Shown: one piece after another, positions 1 to 7,064 of the stretch | Numbering within the stretch: position 1 is the stretch's first letter | Layout of the letters: each line of letters begins with the position of its first letter | NCBI GenBank assembly: GCA_903874585.1 | Contig: CAIQSY010000073.1 | Coordinates: forward strand, 1 to 27,541 | DNA: 27,541 nt | Direction: 5' to 3' | DNA from: an uncultured Chlorobiaceae bacterium | GTDB lineage: Bacteria > Bacteroidota > Chlorobiia > Chlorobiales > Chlorobiaceae | Translations under genes and position numbers: made by a program | Notes under the pieces: model-generated | Told to the model about the DNA's origin: nothing | Seen by the model: only the letters and a program-made list of their open reading frames with translations | Databases searched by the model: none

Positions 1-60
1 GAGGAAGATGGATTACCAATTCCAAGTGAATCGTTTCAAACAATGCTTGTTGCGGTATGA
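1..60 (+). CDS. hicB: HicB-family antitoxin, C-terminal end only
   Basis: Only the last 19 codons are in the window, and the frame is open from the first base. The residues end EEDGLPIPSESFQTMLVAV, which fits the 'GLPIP' tail of the partial-RNase-H fold of HicB antitoxins. The stop codon TGA (58-60) overlaps the ATG of the next gene (57-59), the usual translational coupling of a toxin-antitoxin pair. In this family HicB binds and blocks the HicA RNase and autoregulates the operon. The call rests mainly on the clear hicA neighbour. Confidence 0.65.
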   Translation, partial: EEDGLPIPSESFQTMLVAV

Positions 61-239
61 GTCAACTTCCACGACTTTCTGGTCGAGAACTTGTTAAAGT
101 CCTGTGTAAAGTGGGATTTGTTGTTAAACGTCAGCAAGGCAGCCATATTGTTTTACGCCGAGAAAATCCATGGGCACAATCAGTTGTGCCTGATCACAAG
201 GAGCTGGATCGAGGCACATTACGAGCAATTCTGCATTAA
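57..239 (+). CDS. hicA: HicA-type toxin (mRNA interferase), short at the C-terminus
   Basis: A 60-residue protein of the HicA/YcfA family, small dsRBD-like RNases that cleave mRNA in a translation-independent way and are held inactive by HicB. The family signature is clear: LSGRELVKVLCKVGF at the start, then KRQQGSHIVLRR containing the catalytic His (GSH, residue 30), and a C-terminal VVPDHKELDRGTLRAIL. It starts inside the hicB stop codon (ATGA overlap). It stops right after 'RAILH', where relatives continue for about 5 to 15 residues (typically QAGL...). A dispersed repeat begins 15 bp past the stop, so the end may have been replaced. The catalytic core is complete and activity is plausible. 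Confidence 0.85.
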   Translation: MSQLPRLSGRELVKVLCKVGFVVKRQQGSHIVLRRENPWAQSVVPDHKELDRGTLRAILH

Positions 240-254
240 ACGATAGCTGACCCG

Positions 255-400
255 CAACTCTTCAGCCCTGAAAGGGCGACATCCGTCAGCATAGGGTGAA
301 GCCCTATGTTGGATTATGACAATGGTGAACGACGAAGAGGTCAAGCCATACGCAACCACCCCGTCAGGCTTCGCCTGCCACCCCTCCAGAGAAGGGGAAT
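255..400 (+). repeat. Multi-hairpin dispersed repeat, copy A
   Basis: This matches 1225-1371 almost base for base, and its first half matches 3966-4033. It contains several short hairpins in a row: GCCCT-GAA-AGGGC, CATAGGG-TGAAG-CCCTATG, CAGGC-TTC-GCCTG, and a CCCCT/AGGGG stem that is weaker here than in copy B. No coding sense is conserved between copies. It starts 15 bp after the hicA stop. Confidence 0.85.
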
Positions 401-404
401 AAAA

Positions 405-437
405 TGAAATCCCGTAGGGATGAAACTTTTGTAGCAT
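405..437 (+). repeat. Possible second dispersed-repeat motif (ATCCC-GTA-GGGAT)
   Basis: A short inverted repeat, ATCCC-GTA-GGGAT, followed by GAAACTTTTGTAGCA, directly adjoins copy A. I recall similar GTAGGGATGAAAC-type elements scattered in genomes of Bacteroidetes, Chlorobi and cyanobacteria, but there is no second copy in this window, so the call rests on memory alone. Confidence 0.3.
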
Positions 438-451
438 CCGTTTCAGCCACT

Positions 452-712
452 TTAACGATATACCTCTTTCCGATGAGCAATACGAAGCACGAGAACGTTC
501 ACTTCAGCATCATTAATTGAGCAAACAAGGCGATAATCACCAACGCGATAGCGCCATAATCCTGAAAGTTCGCCCTGCAATGCTTTGCCCCATTGACGAG
601 GATTGGTTGCCACCCGTGTACGCAAATAGCTGACAATTCGTTTTGCCTCTTGCCGATCAATGCGAGCCAAGCCTTTTTCAGCTTCCCGAGTAAAATTAAT
701 TGCCCAAACCAA
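452..712 (-). CDS. RelE/ParE-family toxin
   Basis: An 86-residue toxin of the RelE/ParE superfamily. The pattern is typical: WAINFTREAEKGLARID at the N-terminus, a helical RIVSYLRTRV segment, GKALQGELSGLWRYRVGDYRLVC in the core, and VLVLRIAHRKEVY at the end. Members either cleave mRNA at the ribosome or poison gyrase; sequence alone does not say which. I chose the TTG at 712 because GGAG lies about 7 nt upstream and the protein then begins M-V-W-A-I like its relatives. An ATG at 733 would add seven residues with a poorer ribosome site. The start overlaps the antitoxin gene by 17 nt. Confidence 0.85.
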   Translation of the reverse strand: MVWAINFTREAEKGLARIDRQEAKRIVSYLRTRVATNPRQWGKALQGELSGLWRYRVGDYRLVCSINDAEVNVLVLRIAHRKEVYR

Positions 713-944
713 GTCGCCGCTCCACATCATCAAGTGAAGAAATTACCTCTTCGCCGCTCTTTACTTGAGCCATAATGGCTTCAGCCGCATAAATATCTTC
801 AAGATCATCAAGATGCTCAAGTAAAGCTTCTCGAATAAAAGAGGTTTTTGAACGACCTGTTTTTTTTACAAGATCGTTAAGCCGTTCGCTGACGCTTTGT
901 GGAAGACGCAACGATACGGTTTGTACGGAAAGAGTAGTGCTCAT
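696..944 (-). CDS. Ribbon-helix-helix antitoxin of the RelE/ParE-type pair
   Basis: An 82-residue protein whose first half is a ribbon-helix-helix DNA-binding fold: a beta strand (TVSLRLP, residues 9-15), then two helices with the turn GRSKTSFIREAL (30-41). The second half is an acidic tail (DDLEDIYAAEAIM and after) that would wrap the toxin. Its 3' end overlaps the toxin gene, as expected for a coupled pair in which the antitoxin is made first and represses the operon. I chose ATG 944 rather than 983 because residues before it do not fit the family and the region upstream is AT-rich and promoter-like. No clear Shine-Dalgarno is visible. Confidence 0.85.
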   Translation of the reverse strand: MSTTLSVQTVSLRLPQSVSERLNDLVKKTGRSKTSFIREALLEHLDDLEDIYAAEAIMAQVKSGEEVISSLDDVERRLGLGN

Positions 945-1045
945 AGCTTGCAATGTTGTTCGTTGGGTTGTATAAAAAAACAATATTACACAAGTTTTCT
1001 CCTTCTCAAAACAATGGTTTTATAAAACATTATACCAAAAGCACT

Positions 1046-1162
1046 CATCTCTTGTTGGGTAGCAGCAGCTCACAACCCACGCAGCAATCAAACACGCAAC
1101 AAACTTCTGCCCAGCAAGTAAAATTCAGCGACATCCCGCAATGGATGAATGAAAACCCCACC
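1046..1162 (+). pseudogene. 5' fragment of a duplicated LPP20-like lipoprotein gene
   Basis: The stretch encodes SSSQP...QQTSAQQVKFSDIPQWMNENPT, nearly identical to residues 21-48 of the lipoprotein at 3259-3840, at both DNA and protein level. A 15-bp insertion sits inside the QQ run, and the lipobox Cys is Ser here (LLLGS instead of LVTGC). After CCCCACC (1156-1162) the match to the gene stops and the sequence continues as the downstream flank of the intact gene (from about 3857). It is therefore an internally deleted copy that can no longer make a lipoprotein. An open frame runs through the junction (953-1264), but most of it is repeat DNA. Confidence 0.85.
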
Positions 1163-1224
1163 GTCAAAGCGAACCGCCCCTACGCTAGACACCACATGCG
1201 TTGTCTCTACAAATTTTCATCCCA

Positions 1225-1371
1225 CAACTCTTCAGCCCTGAAAGGGCGATATCCGTCAGGATAGGGTAACGCCCTATGCTGGATTATCACGAATGGTGAA
1301 TGACGAAGAGGTCAAGCCATACGCAACCACCCCGTCAGGCTTCGCCTGCCACCCCTCCACAGGAGGGGAAT
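1225..1371 (+). repeat. Multi-hairpin dispersed repeat, copy B
   Basis: Full-length match to copy A (255-400). The last stem is perfect here (CCCCTCC-ACA-GGAGGGG), while the second hairpin has a changed loop (TAACG instead of TGAAG) with its stem kept. It follows the truncated lipoprotein copy, just as copy C follows the intact gene. Confidence 0.85.
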
Positions 1372-1561
1372 TTTTTGCGGACCACCTTCGCTGTGGTCAT
1401 TTCTTGTGGTTCCAGCACAACCTGCTCGGTTGAGGTGTGCAGCATCCCCGGTCACTGAGTAGGGCGTAGCCCGTATCGAAGTGCCCTCACTGCCGCTCTC
1501 CTCAACCTTGTTTTTGCTCCGCTTTTAGCTCAAAAAGCAAAGTCGGAAAACCGCCCCCAAA
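1372..1561. other. Non-coding stretch between repeat B and the SUMF1 gene
   Basis: No credible gene is seen on either strand. It has small inverted repeats (GACCAC-CTTCGCT-GTGGTC near 1379-1399; GGGC-GTA-GCCC near 1462-1472) and a motif GTATCGAAGTGCC that resembles common dispersed repeats. No clear intrinsic terminator for the gene ending at 1562 was found. Confidence 0.5.
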
Positions 1562-3121
1562 CTACGGGACGAAGACAAGGCGGAAGCCAACGCCGCCGTT
1601 GTTGAGCCGGAGGAAGGGGTGGCGTTCGCCGCTGCGATAAGCCGACCGACAGCTCCCGGCGTCGCTGAGCCAGCTCCCGCCACGAATTACATGAGGAATG
1701 CGTGGCGAACCAATTTCAAGACCGCTAGGATTCTCGACCACACCATTTTCTTTGCACGCAGCATAATAACCACTATCATACCAGTCACTGCACCACTCCC
1801 ACACGTTCCCGTGCATATTGTACAACCCCCACGCATTTGGTGCAAAACTGTTAACTGGAACCGTATAATCTCGATCTACACCTTTCTGATTATTGTTATA
1901 GGGAAAATTACCATTATAATTCGCTTGTGATGTGGTAATGTTGTCGCCCGTATTAAACGGTGTAGTCGTCCCTGCGCGACACGCATACTCCCACTCCGCC
2001 TCGGTGGGCAACCGGTAACTTTTCCCTGTTTTAACCGAAAGCCACTTGCAATACTCTATCGCATCATTCCAGCTCACAGAAATAACCGGATGATTCTCCT
2101 CACTTGATGACAACTGACGCCAAGTCCAAAGATTATTTGCTTTTTCTGCTTCGGTTCGGTACTTCGATTCCTTAATAAACTGTCTGAACTCACCTACCGT
2201 TACCTCATATTTACACATATAAAAATCACTTAACCGCACCTGATGCTGTGGCCCTTCATCAGCTCTTCGCGAAACTTCATTAGGAGGACTGCCCATCGTA
2301 AACACGCCACCACGGATGTACGCAAAGTTCGCCGGTGCGCCCGCTTGTGGTGCCGGTGCCGCTAACGGCAGGGCGCTCGGGGCAACTCCTAATTTCGCCA
2401 ATTGCTCAGCAAGCACTCTTGCCTCGGCATTCAGCGACGCTTGTCGATCAGCAAGCGCTTTCGCCTCGGCATTCAGTTTTTGCTGCAAGGCTATACTTTC
2501 CTCTGTCTTTATTCGATCTCCATCAAGCTTTGCTTGCGCTTCGGCAAGCGTTTTGACTTGAGCATTGATGGCGGCTTGCTGCTGCAACAGCTTGTTCTGT
2601 GCCTCAAGCGCTGCATTCTTTTGCTCTAATGCCTCCTGCCTTCCCCGAGTAATTTCCGATTTCTCCTGCTCCTCTTTTTTCCGCTCCGCCGCAATTTCAT
2701 CGAGCTTGCGCTTGGTGGCATCCATATCAACCGTTACTTCCGCGGTGGTGTAAAAATACATCTCATCGTTCCACTCTTTTACCACAAAATACCTCTTTAT
2801 AACTCCCGCTAAAATCTGCGTTATGGATTGCGTTGAGCTGCTTCGCACGCCGCCACCTGCCGCGCTCTCCTGCTTTTCGAGATTCAACACGCTCTGGCTG
2901 TAGCCGCCAACCTCCGTCTGCAAAACCTCTTGAATAATGATCTCTTTTACGTGCAGCTTCATACTCGTCCTACTTTCGCTCTCGCTGTACTTATACTTGC
3001 CGGTTCGCGTAAACGTTTGCTCGCCAGCAAGCGCTGCCATGCTCACCACAACACTTTGCACCAGCAGCAGCAAAACCCACATTTTGCCTGCAATTCTCCA
3101 CCTCTTCTCTACCTTACGCAT
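1562..3121 (-). CDS. Secreted protein with coiled coil and SUMF1/FGE-sulfatase domain
   Basis: A 519-residue exported protein in three parts. Residues 1-33 hold a basic start and a hydrophobic signal or anchor (MWVLLLLVQSVVVSMAALA). Residues 40-135 form a small domain ending in alternating hydrophobic residues, and 135-245 an Ala/Glu/Lys/Gln-rich coiled coil with a near repeat (LNAEAKALADRQA / LNAEARVLAEQLA). After an Ala/Pro linker, residues 265-519 are a SUMF1 domain (FAYIRGGVFTMGSPP, YEVTVGEFRQFI, RLPTEAEWEYACRAG, NVWEWCSDWY, VIRGGSW, GVGFRLV). Formylglycine-generating enzymes carry two metal-binding Cys near the C-terminus; here only the second seems present (SDAGSCRSAYR), so true FGE activity is doubtful. 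It is divergent from the lipoprotein gene at 3259. No sulfatase gene is nearby. Confidence 0.85.
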   Translation of the reverse strand: MRKVEKRWRIAGKMWVLLLLVQSVVVSMAALAGEQTFTRTGKYKYSESESRTSMKLHVKEIIIQEVLQTEVGGYSQSVLNLEKQESAAGGGVRSSSTQSITQILAGVIKRYFVVKEWNDEMYFYTTAEVTVDMDATKRKLDEIAAERKKEEQEKSEITRGRQEALEQKNAALEAQNKLLQQQAAINAQVKTLAEAQAKLDGDRIKTEESIALQQKLNAEAKALADRQASLNAEARVLAEQLAKLGVAPSALPLAAPAPQAGAPANFAYIRGGVFTMGSPPNEVSRRADEGPQHQVRLSDFYMCKYEVTVGEFRQFIKESKYRTEAEKANNLWTWRQLSSSEENHPVISVSWNDAIEYCKWLSVKTGKSYRLPTEAEWEYACRAGTTTPFNTGDNITTSQANYNGNFPYNNNQKGVDRDYTVPVNSFAPNAWGLYNMHGNVWEWCSDWYDSGYYAACKENGVVENPSGLEIGSPRIPHVIRGGSWLSDAGSCRSAYRSGERHPFLRLNNGGVGFRLVFVP

Positions 3122-3258
3122 AGGCTTTTTATTATTTTAACCGCTTTAGCTCTTTGCTGTAACAATAGTTTTACTGTAATAACGTTTATATTCAGCAGAT
3201 TCACAGTGTTCAATATAACCACTACACGACTCCTTAAAAATCCAAATAACCTCAGCCC

Positions 3259-3840
3259 ATGAAGAATTCACTTCTAAAACTCATCGCTGTCGGCTCAATT
3301 GCCCTTGTAACCGGTTGCAGCAGCTCACAACCCGCGCAACAAACTTCTGCCCAGCAAGTAAAGTTCAGCGATATTCCGCAATGGATGAATGAAAACCCCA
3401 CCAGTAACGACTTCTTCTATGCTTCGGCTACAGATGTTTCATTAGACCTGCAAGTTGCAACCGATAAAGCAGCAGCCAACGCACGTACAGAAATTGCCCG
3501 AATGGTTGAAACTCATGTAAAAAATCAACAAAAGAAATTTACTGAAGAGGTAAGCAATGCTCAAGATGCAAAATTAGGGCAGCTTTTCACCCAAGCATCA
3601 ACCCTCATTGCATCTCAAACACTTGTTGGCAGCAGCATTGATAAAAAATACATCACTCGTGAAGGCAATAACTTCCGTGCTTATGTGCTGGTAAAATATC
3701 CAATCGGAAAGGTTAACGCCGAGCTACTCAATAAGCTGAAGGCTCAGGAATATGCAAATACCCGCGTTCGTGCGTCAAAAGCGTTTGAGGAGCTTGAGCA
3801 AGATGTAGCCAAATATGAGGCAGCTAAAAAACAGCAATAA
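3259..3840 (+). CDS. LPP20-like lipoprotein
   Basis: A 193-residue protein with a lipoprotein signal peptide: a basic start (MKNSLLKLI), a hydrophobic core and the lipobox LVTGC with Cys20 as lipid attachment site. The body has DIPQWMNENP, an Ala-rich helix typical of LPP20-type proteins (ATDKAAANARTEIARMVETHV), then FRAYVLVKYPIGKVN and a charged C-terminal helix. The function of the family is poorly known; envelope location is secure. It is transcribed away from the SUMF1-domain gene across a 137-bp AT-rich gap that must hold both promoters. A deleted copy of this gene lies at 1046-1162 on the far side of that neighbour. Confidence 0.85.
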   Translation: MKNSLLKLIAVGSIALVTGCSSSQPAQQTSAQQVKFSDIPQWMNENPTSNDFFYASATDVSLDLQVATDKAAANARTEIARMVETHVKNQQKKFTEEVSNAQDAKLGQLFTQASTLIASQTLVGSSIDKKYITREGNNFRAYVLVKYPIGKVNAELLNKLKAQEYANTRVRASKAFEELEQDVAKYEAAKKQQ

Positions 3841-3873
3841 TAGCAACAATCCCACCGTCAAGCGAATCATAAT

Positions 3874-3901
3874 GTAGGGGCGGTTCGCGAACCGCCCCTA
3901 C
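3874..3901. repeat. Perfect 28-bp palindrome
   Basis: The left arm GTAGGGGCGGTTCG is followed at once by its exact reverse complement, with no loop. It lies 33 bp after the lipoprotein stop. There is no T-tract on either side, so it is not an ordinary intrinsic terminator. In the deleted copy only the right arm survives (about 1169-1183). Confidence 0.95.
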
Positions 3902-3920
3902 GTCAGACACCACATTTCCC

Positions 3921-3950
3921 GTAGAGACAACGCATGCGTTTTGTCTCTAC
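3921..3950. repeat. Second near-perfect palindrome
   Basis: The arms GTAGAGACAA and TTGTCTCTAC flank a centre that contains CGCATGCG, itself self-complementary; one arm is two bases longer than the other. It sits 19 bp after the 28-bp palindrome. The deleted copy near 1195-1210 keeps the right arm (TTGTCTCTAC) but has lost the left one. Confidence 0.9.
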
Positions 3951-3965
3951 AAATTTTCACGATCA

Positions 3966-4033
3966 CAACTCTTCAGCCCTGAAAGGGCGACAATCCGTCA
4001 GCATAGGGTGAAGCCCTATGCTGGATTATCACG
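3966..4033 (+). repeat. Multi-hairpin dispersed repeat, copy C (5' half)
   Basis: Matches the first ~68 bp of copies A and B with one extra base (GACAATCC instead of GACATCC) and both first hairpins intact. It ends about 12 bp before the stop codon of the SMR gene on the other strand; the second half (GCCTGCC and CCCCTCC hairpins) is missing. Confidence 0.85.
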
Positions 4034-4045
4034 CATATAACCAAC

Positions 4046-4369
4046 TCACTCCCCGCCCGAAAACAACCGTAGCCCGATAACGCCTGCCATAATCAACAGC
4101 AGACAAAAAATGCGGGCAAGATCGCGCGGCTCGTTGAAGAGAAGCATCCCGAAAATAGCGACGCCGGTTGCACCAATGCCCGTCCAGACGGCGTAGGCTG
4201 TGCCGACGGGAATGGTTTTCATGGCAAGGGAGAGCAGCCAGAAGCTTGCCACCATGGCGGTAGCGGTCAACAGTGATGGCAATGGTTTGCTGAATCCTGC
4301 GGTGTATTTTATCCCGATTGCCCATGCGCACTCAAGGCATCCCGCAAGCATAAGGTAGAACCACGCCAT
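4046..4369 (-). CDS. sugE: Small multidrug resistance protein, Gdx/SugE subtype
   Basis: A 107-residue four-helix inner-membrane transporter. It fits the SugE (now Gdx, guanidinium/H+ exchanger) branch closely: MAWFYLMLAGCLECAWAIG with the essential membrane Glu13, then KYTAGFSKPLPSL, and PVGTAYAVWTGIGATGVAIFG in helix 3, ending GVIGLRL. Length is normal for the family, which works as an antiparallel dimer. The start has a good GAGGG ribosome site. It lies 13 nt after the Gfo/Idh/MocA gene and is probably cotranscribed with it, so no separate guanidine riboswitch is expected directly upstream, and I see none. Substrate is inferred from the subtype only. Confidence 0.92.
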   Translation of the reverse strand: MAWFYLMLAGCLECAWAIGIKYTAGFSKPLPSLLTATAMVASFWLLSLAMKTIPVGTAYAVWTGIGATGVAIFGMLLFNEPRDLARIFCLLLIMAGVIGLRLFSGGE

Positions 4370-4382
4370 ACTGCACCCTCTC

Positions 4383-5528
4383 TCAAATTTTACATTGAAT
4401 TTTAATTGAGCGGTGGAGCTTGTCAGATTTTCTCCCCGCTTCGAGTACCTTCTGAATCATCAAACCATCATCAAAACCAGCCGCATCGTGCAACTGTTTT
4501 TCACCCTTCCGAAGCCCTTTTACAATCCGGTTGGCAAGAAAGGCGAAACCGACAGCGAAAATACCATGCACGGCAAGTGACGATTGGCGGATTTTTTCCT
4601 GCAATACCAGCTCATCCCACGCAAGCATTGGCTCAATCTGCTTCCAGCGAGGTGCGTCAATTAAGCTGCGCCCTCCTTTTGCGTCGGTATTGGTAATTTC
4701 CCACAAGCGACCGGCGCCATCAAGACGGATGGTTTTAAAGCTGCCAACCACTTCAAAGGAGAACCACGTATAAGCGCCAACGGTGGTAACGTGCATAAGT
4801 GACGAACTGCCAAGCGCAACCGATGATGCGCCAAAACGCATCATCATGGCAACATGGTCGTCGGAGGTAACCGCCTTAGGTTGACCGTTGTGATCGGGGC
4901 GAAAAGGAATGCTGATGCCAAGATTGCACGATACTTCGGCAATTTCACCAATGAGGTAGCGGTTCATATCAACAAGATGAGAGCCGATAGCGTACAATGC
5001 GCCGCCGCCTTTTGCAGCATCGCTCCACCACGACCATGGCATATCGAGCCTGTTGCGGCTTGCAAGGTTCACCACTGCACGCACCTCATACACTTTGCCA
5101 AGTTCTCCGCCATCAATCATCTGCTTCATCTGGCGCACCGCTGGATGAAAGCGAAGCTGATGGTCAATCAGCGACAAGCCAGAGGAGTTACCAGCAACCT
5201 TCACCATTGCCTCGGCATCGGTAACATTGAGCGCAAAGGGCTTTTCGCACAGTACACTTTTACCGCTTTCAAGCACGCCTGTTACCATTTCGCGATGAAG
5301 AGACGTTGGCGTCGTAACGCACACCAGATCGAGATCGGACTGCAACATATCACGCCAATCAGCAAAACCGTGAGGCACATCAAAGAGCTTCATAAACTTT
5401 TGGCGATGCTGGTCGGTAGGGCTTGCTACCGCCGTCAGTTCAACATTCTCCATTAATGAAAAAGCTGGTGCCTGCGCAATACGCGCCCAACCACTGCCAA
5501 TAAACCCGATTTTTATAGTTTTTGCCAT
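4383..5528 (-). CDS. Gfo/Idh/MocA-family NAD(P)-dependent oxidoreductase
   Basis: A 381-residue cytosolic dehydrogenase. The N-terminal Rossmann fold begins IKIGFIGSGWARIAQ (glycine motif at residues 8-13). The diagnostic CEKPFAL is at 94-100 (Lys of EKP is catalytic in the family), and GGGALYAIGSHLVD in the C-terminal alpha/beta domain carries the usual Asp/His region. Members oxidise or reduce sugars, inositols or related ring compounds; the substrate cannot be told here. It is first in a two-gene unit with the SMR gene (13-nt gap). A strong terminator lies just upstream, separating it from hemN, so it needs its own promoter in a very short space or depends on read-through. Confidence 0.9.
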   Translation of the reverse strand: MAKTIKIGFIGSGWARIAQAPAFSLMENVELTAVASPTDQHRQKFMKLFDVPHGFADWRDMLQSDLDLVCVTTPTSLHREMVTGVLESGKSVLCEKPFALNVTDAEAMVKVAGNSSGLSLIDHQLRFHPAVRQMKQMIDGGELGKVYEVRAVVNLASRNRLDMPWSWWSDAAKGGGALYAIGSHLVDMNRYLIGEIAEVSCNLGISIPFRPDHNGQPKAVTSDDHVAMMMRFGASSVALGSSSLMHVTTVGAYTWFSFEVVGSFKTIRLDGAGRLWEITNTDAKGGRSLIDAPRWKQIEPMLAWDELVLQEKIRQSSLAVHGIFAVGFAFLANRIVKGLRKGEKQLHDAAGFDDGLMIQKVLEAGRKSDKLHRSIKIQCKI

Positions 5529-5540
5529 ACGTCAGGACAT

Positions 5541-5570
5541 AAAAAAAGGGTGACAAGTGCCACCCTTTTT
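5541..5570 (-). terminator. Intrinsic terminator after hemN
   Basis: A 10-bp stem (AAAAAGGGTG / CACCCTTTTT) with an 8-base loop is followed, read on the - strand, by a run of seven T. It lies about 75 bp past the hemN stop and 12 bp before the start of the next gene on the same strand. The A/T flanks on both sides mean it could work in either direction. Confidence 0.88.
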
Positions 5571-5645
5571 GTTAGAAGAAACTTGGAGCGATATGTCGAA
5601 CATCGGATACCATAGTTCATACAATACTGCTGAAATAGCCGTTGC

Positions 5646-7064
5646 TTATTTACCGCGCTGCTCTTTTGCAAGACGCGCTTTTTCGATATAGGTTTTCTGA
5701 ATATCGCGCGACACGTTGTACGCTTTCGATAAGCTGTCGGAGCTCCAGAGGCGTGCATCAAATGCCATGCAGATATTGCGAAGAAATGGAATACCAACGT
5801 CCGTCACGGTTACACTTTTATCGCCAAGAATCACCATGCCGTCGTTCTGCATATCTTCAAGGCGGAAAAGCGCGACGTCAAGCTCATCGGTGTACAATTT
5901 TGGATCTGCCCACGAGGTTGTCTGTTTGCACATGAGATTCAGAATGTGGCGGCGAAGAACCAAATCCTCATCGGTGAGCAGGTGACCTCGGTGCAGCGGG
6001 AAACGATCTTCATTAATAGCTTTGATATATTCGCCATCGGTGCGCTCGTTCTGCGCGAAAGCGTACCACGTATCGCTGATGGAGGATGAGCCGAGGGCAA
6101 GCATCATCTGCGTAGTATTTTCAGTGTACCCCATGAAGTTACGGTGCAGCGTACCATTCTGTGCTGCGAGATAAAGCGGATCGCCTTCGATAGCGAAATG
6201 GTCCATGCCAATTTCGTGGTAGCCGATCGATTCAAGCATCGCGCTGCCTTTGTCGTAAAGCTCCTGCTTGGCATCACCCACAGGCAAATCAGACTCTTTA
6301 AACTTTTTCTGCCCTTCGTACATGTGCGGGTTGTGCCCGTAAGCGTAGAATGCCAGACGATCAGGACGAAGCTCCATCACCTTCTCAATGGTATCGGTAA
6401 TGGTCGCCATTGTCTGTTTTGGAAGACCATAGACAAGGTCAAAATTGATGGAGGTAAAGCCAATTTCTCGGGCAAGATCAATCTTCTCCTTCACGAGTTC
6501 AAAGGACTGAAGCCGATTAATCTCCTGCTGTACAACGGGGTCAAAATCCTGAATACCAAAGCTCATGCGGCGGAAACCAACATTATAAAGCGCTTCGAGA
6601 TGTTCTTTCGTGGTAGATTTCGGATTAGTTTCAAAACTGAATATATGCTCATCCATACGGTTCACATGCTTGAAGAGTCCATCAACCAGTCGTGTCAAAT
6701 TTTCAGGACTTAAAAAGGTTGGTGTGCCGCCACCGATATGCAGCTCTTTAACATTGAGTGTACCGGGAAAAACATTAAGATACATCTGCCACTCTTTCAG
6801 CAGTGCATCGAGGTAAGGCTTTTCATAAGAGTGATCTTGCGTGCGGTGCGCATTGCATCCACAGAAATAACAGTAGTTCTCACAGTAAGGAATATGAATG
6901 TACATACTTACACCAGTGGTCTCATTGCTGTCGTTAAAGCCTTTGACCATCGCCTCTTTCCACTGCTCCTGTGTCACACCGTCAGTGCTCCACGAAGGAA
7001 TAGTTGGATAGCTGGTATAACGAGGCCCGGGATTGCTGTACTTTACTGCGAGATTGGTTGCCAT
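5646..7064 (-). CDS. hemN: Oxygen-independent coproporphyrinogen III oxidase (dehydrogenase)
   Basis: A 472-residue radical-SAM enzyme that converts coproporphyrinogen III to protoporphyrinogen IX without oxygen, as an anaerobic phototroph needs for heme and bacteriochlorophyll. The signature YIHIPYCENYCYFCGC (residues 55-70) gives the three cluster Cys 61, 65 and 68, plus Cys70, the CxxxCxxCxC form of true HemN. GGGTPTFL, SFGIQDF and INFDLVYGLPKQT follow in the expected order. FGIQDFDPVVQQEINRLQS is also typical. The N-terminal NPGPRYTSYPT matches E. coli-type HemN rather than HemW. The start has a GAGGAA ribosome site. A terminator follows. High confidence. Confidence 0.97.
   Translation of the reverse strand: MATNLAVKYSNPGPRYTSYPTIPSWSTDGVTQEQWKEAMVKGFNDSNETTGVSMYIHIPYCENYCYFCGCNAHRTQDHSYEKPYLDALLKEWQMYLNVFPGTLNVKELHIGGGTPTFLSPENLTRLVDGLFKHVNRMDEHIFSFETNPKSTTKEHLEALYNVGFRRMSFGIQDFDPVVQQEINRLQSFELVKEKIDLAREIGFTSINFDLVYGLPKQTMATITDTIEKVMELRPDRLAFYAYGHNPHMYEGQKKFKESDLPVGDAKQELYDKGSAMLESIGYHEIGMDHFAIEGDPLYLAAQNGTLHRNFMGYTENTTQMMLALGSSSISDTWYAFAQNERTDGEYIKAINEDRFPLHRGHLLTDEDLVLRRHILNLMCKQTTSWADPKLYTDELDVALFRLEDMQNDGMVILGDKSVTVTDVGIPFLRNICMAFDARLWSSDSLSKAYNVSRDIQKTYIEKARLAKEQRGK

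Noticed and set aside
219..437. 72-residue frame on -
   Set aside because: Lies over repeat copy A and its flank; not conserved as coding in the other copies.
953..1264. 103-residue open frame on + through the lipoprotein fragment
   Set aside because: It is a chance join of upstream DNA, a 5' gene fragment without lipobox Cys, and repeat DNA; no start signal or family supports it as one gene.
255..4033. CRISPR array
   Set aside because: The repeats are long, few, irregularly spaced and hairpin-rich, with genes between them; no cas genes and no regular spacers.
4370..4382. Guanidine riboswitch for the SMR gene
   Set aside because: Only 13 nt separate it from the upstream gene, far too short; no motif upstream of the two-gene unit either.
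4854..5456. 200-residue open frame on +
   Set aside because: Shadow of the Gfo/Idh/MocA oxidoreductase gene; no family features.
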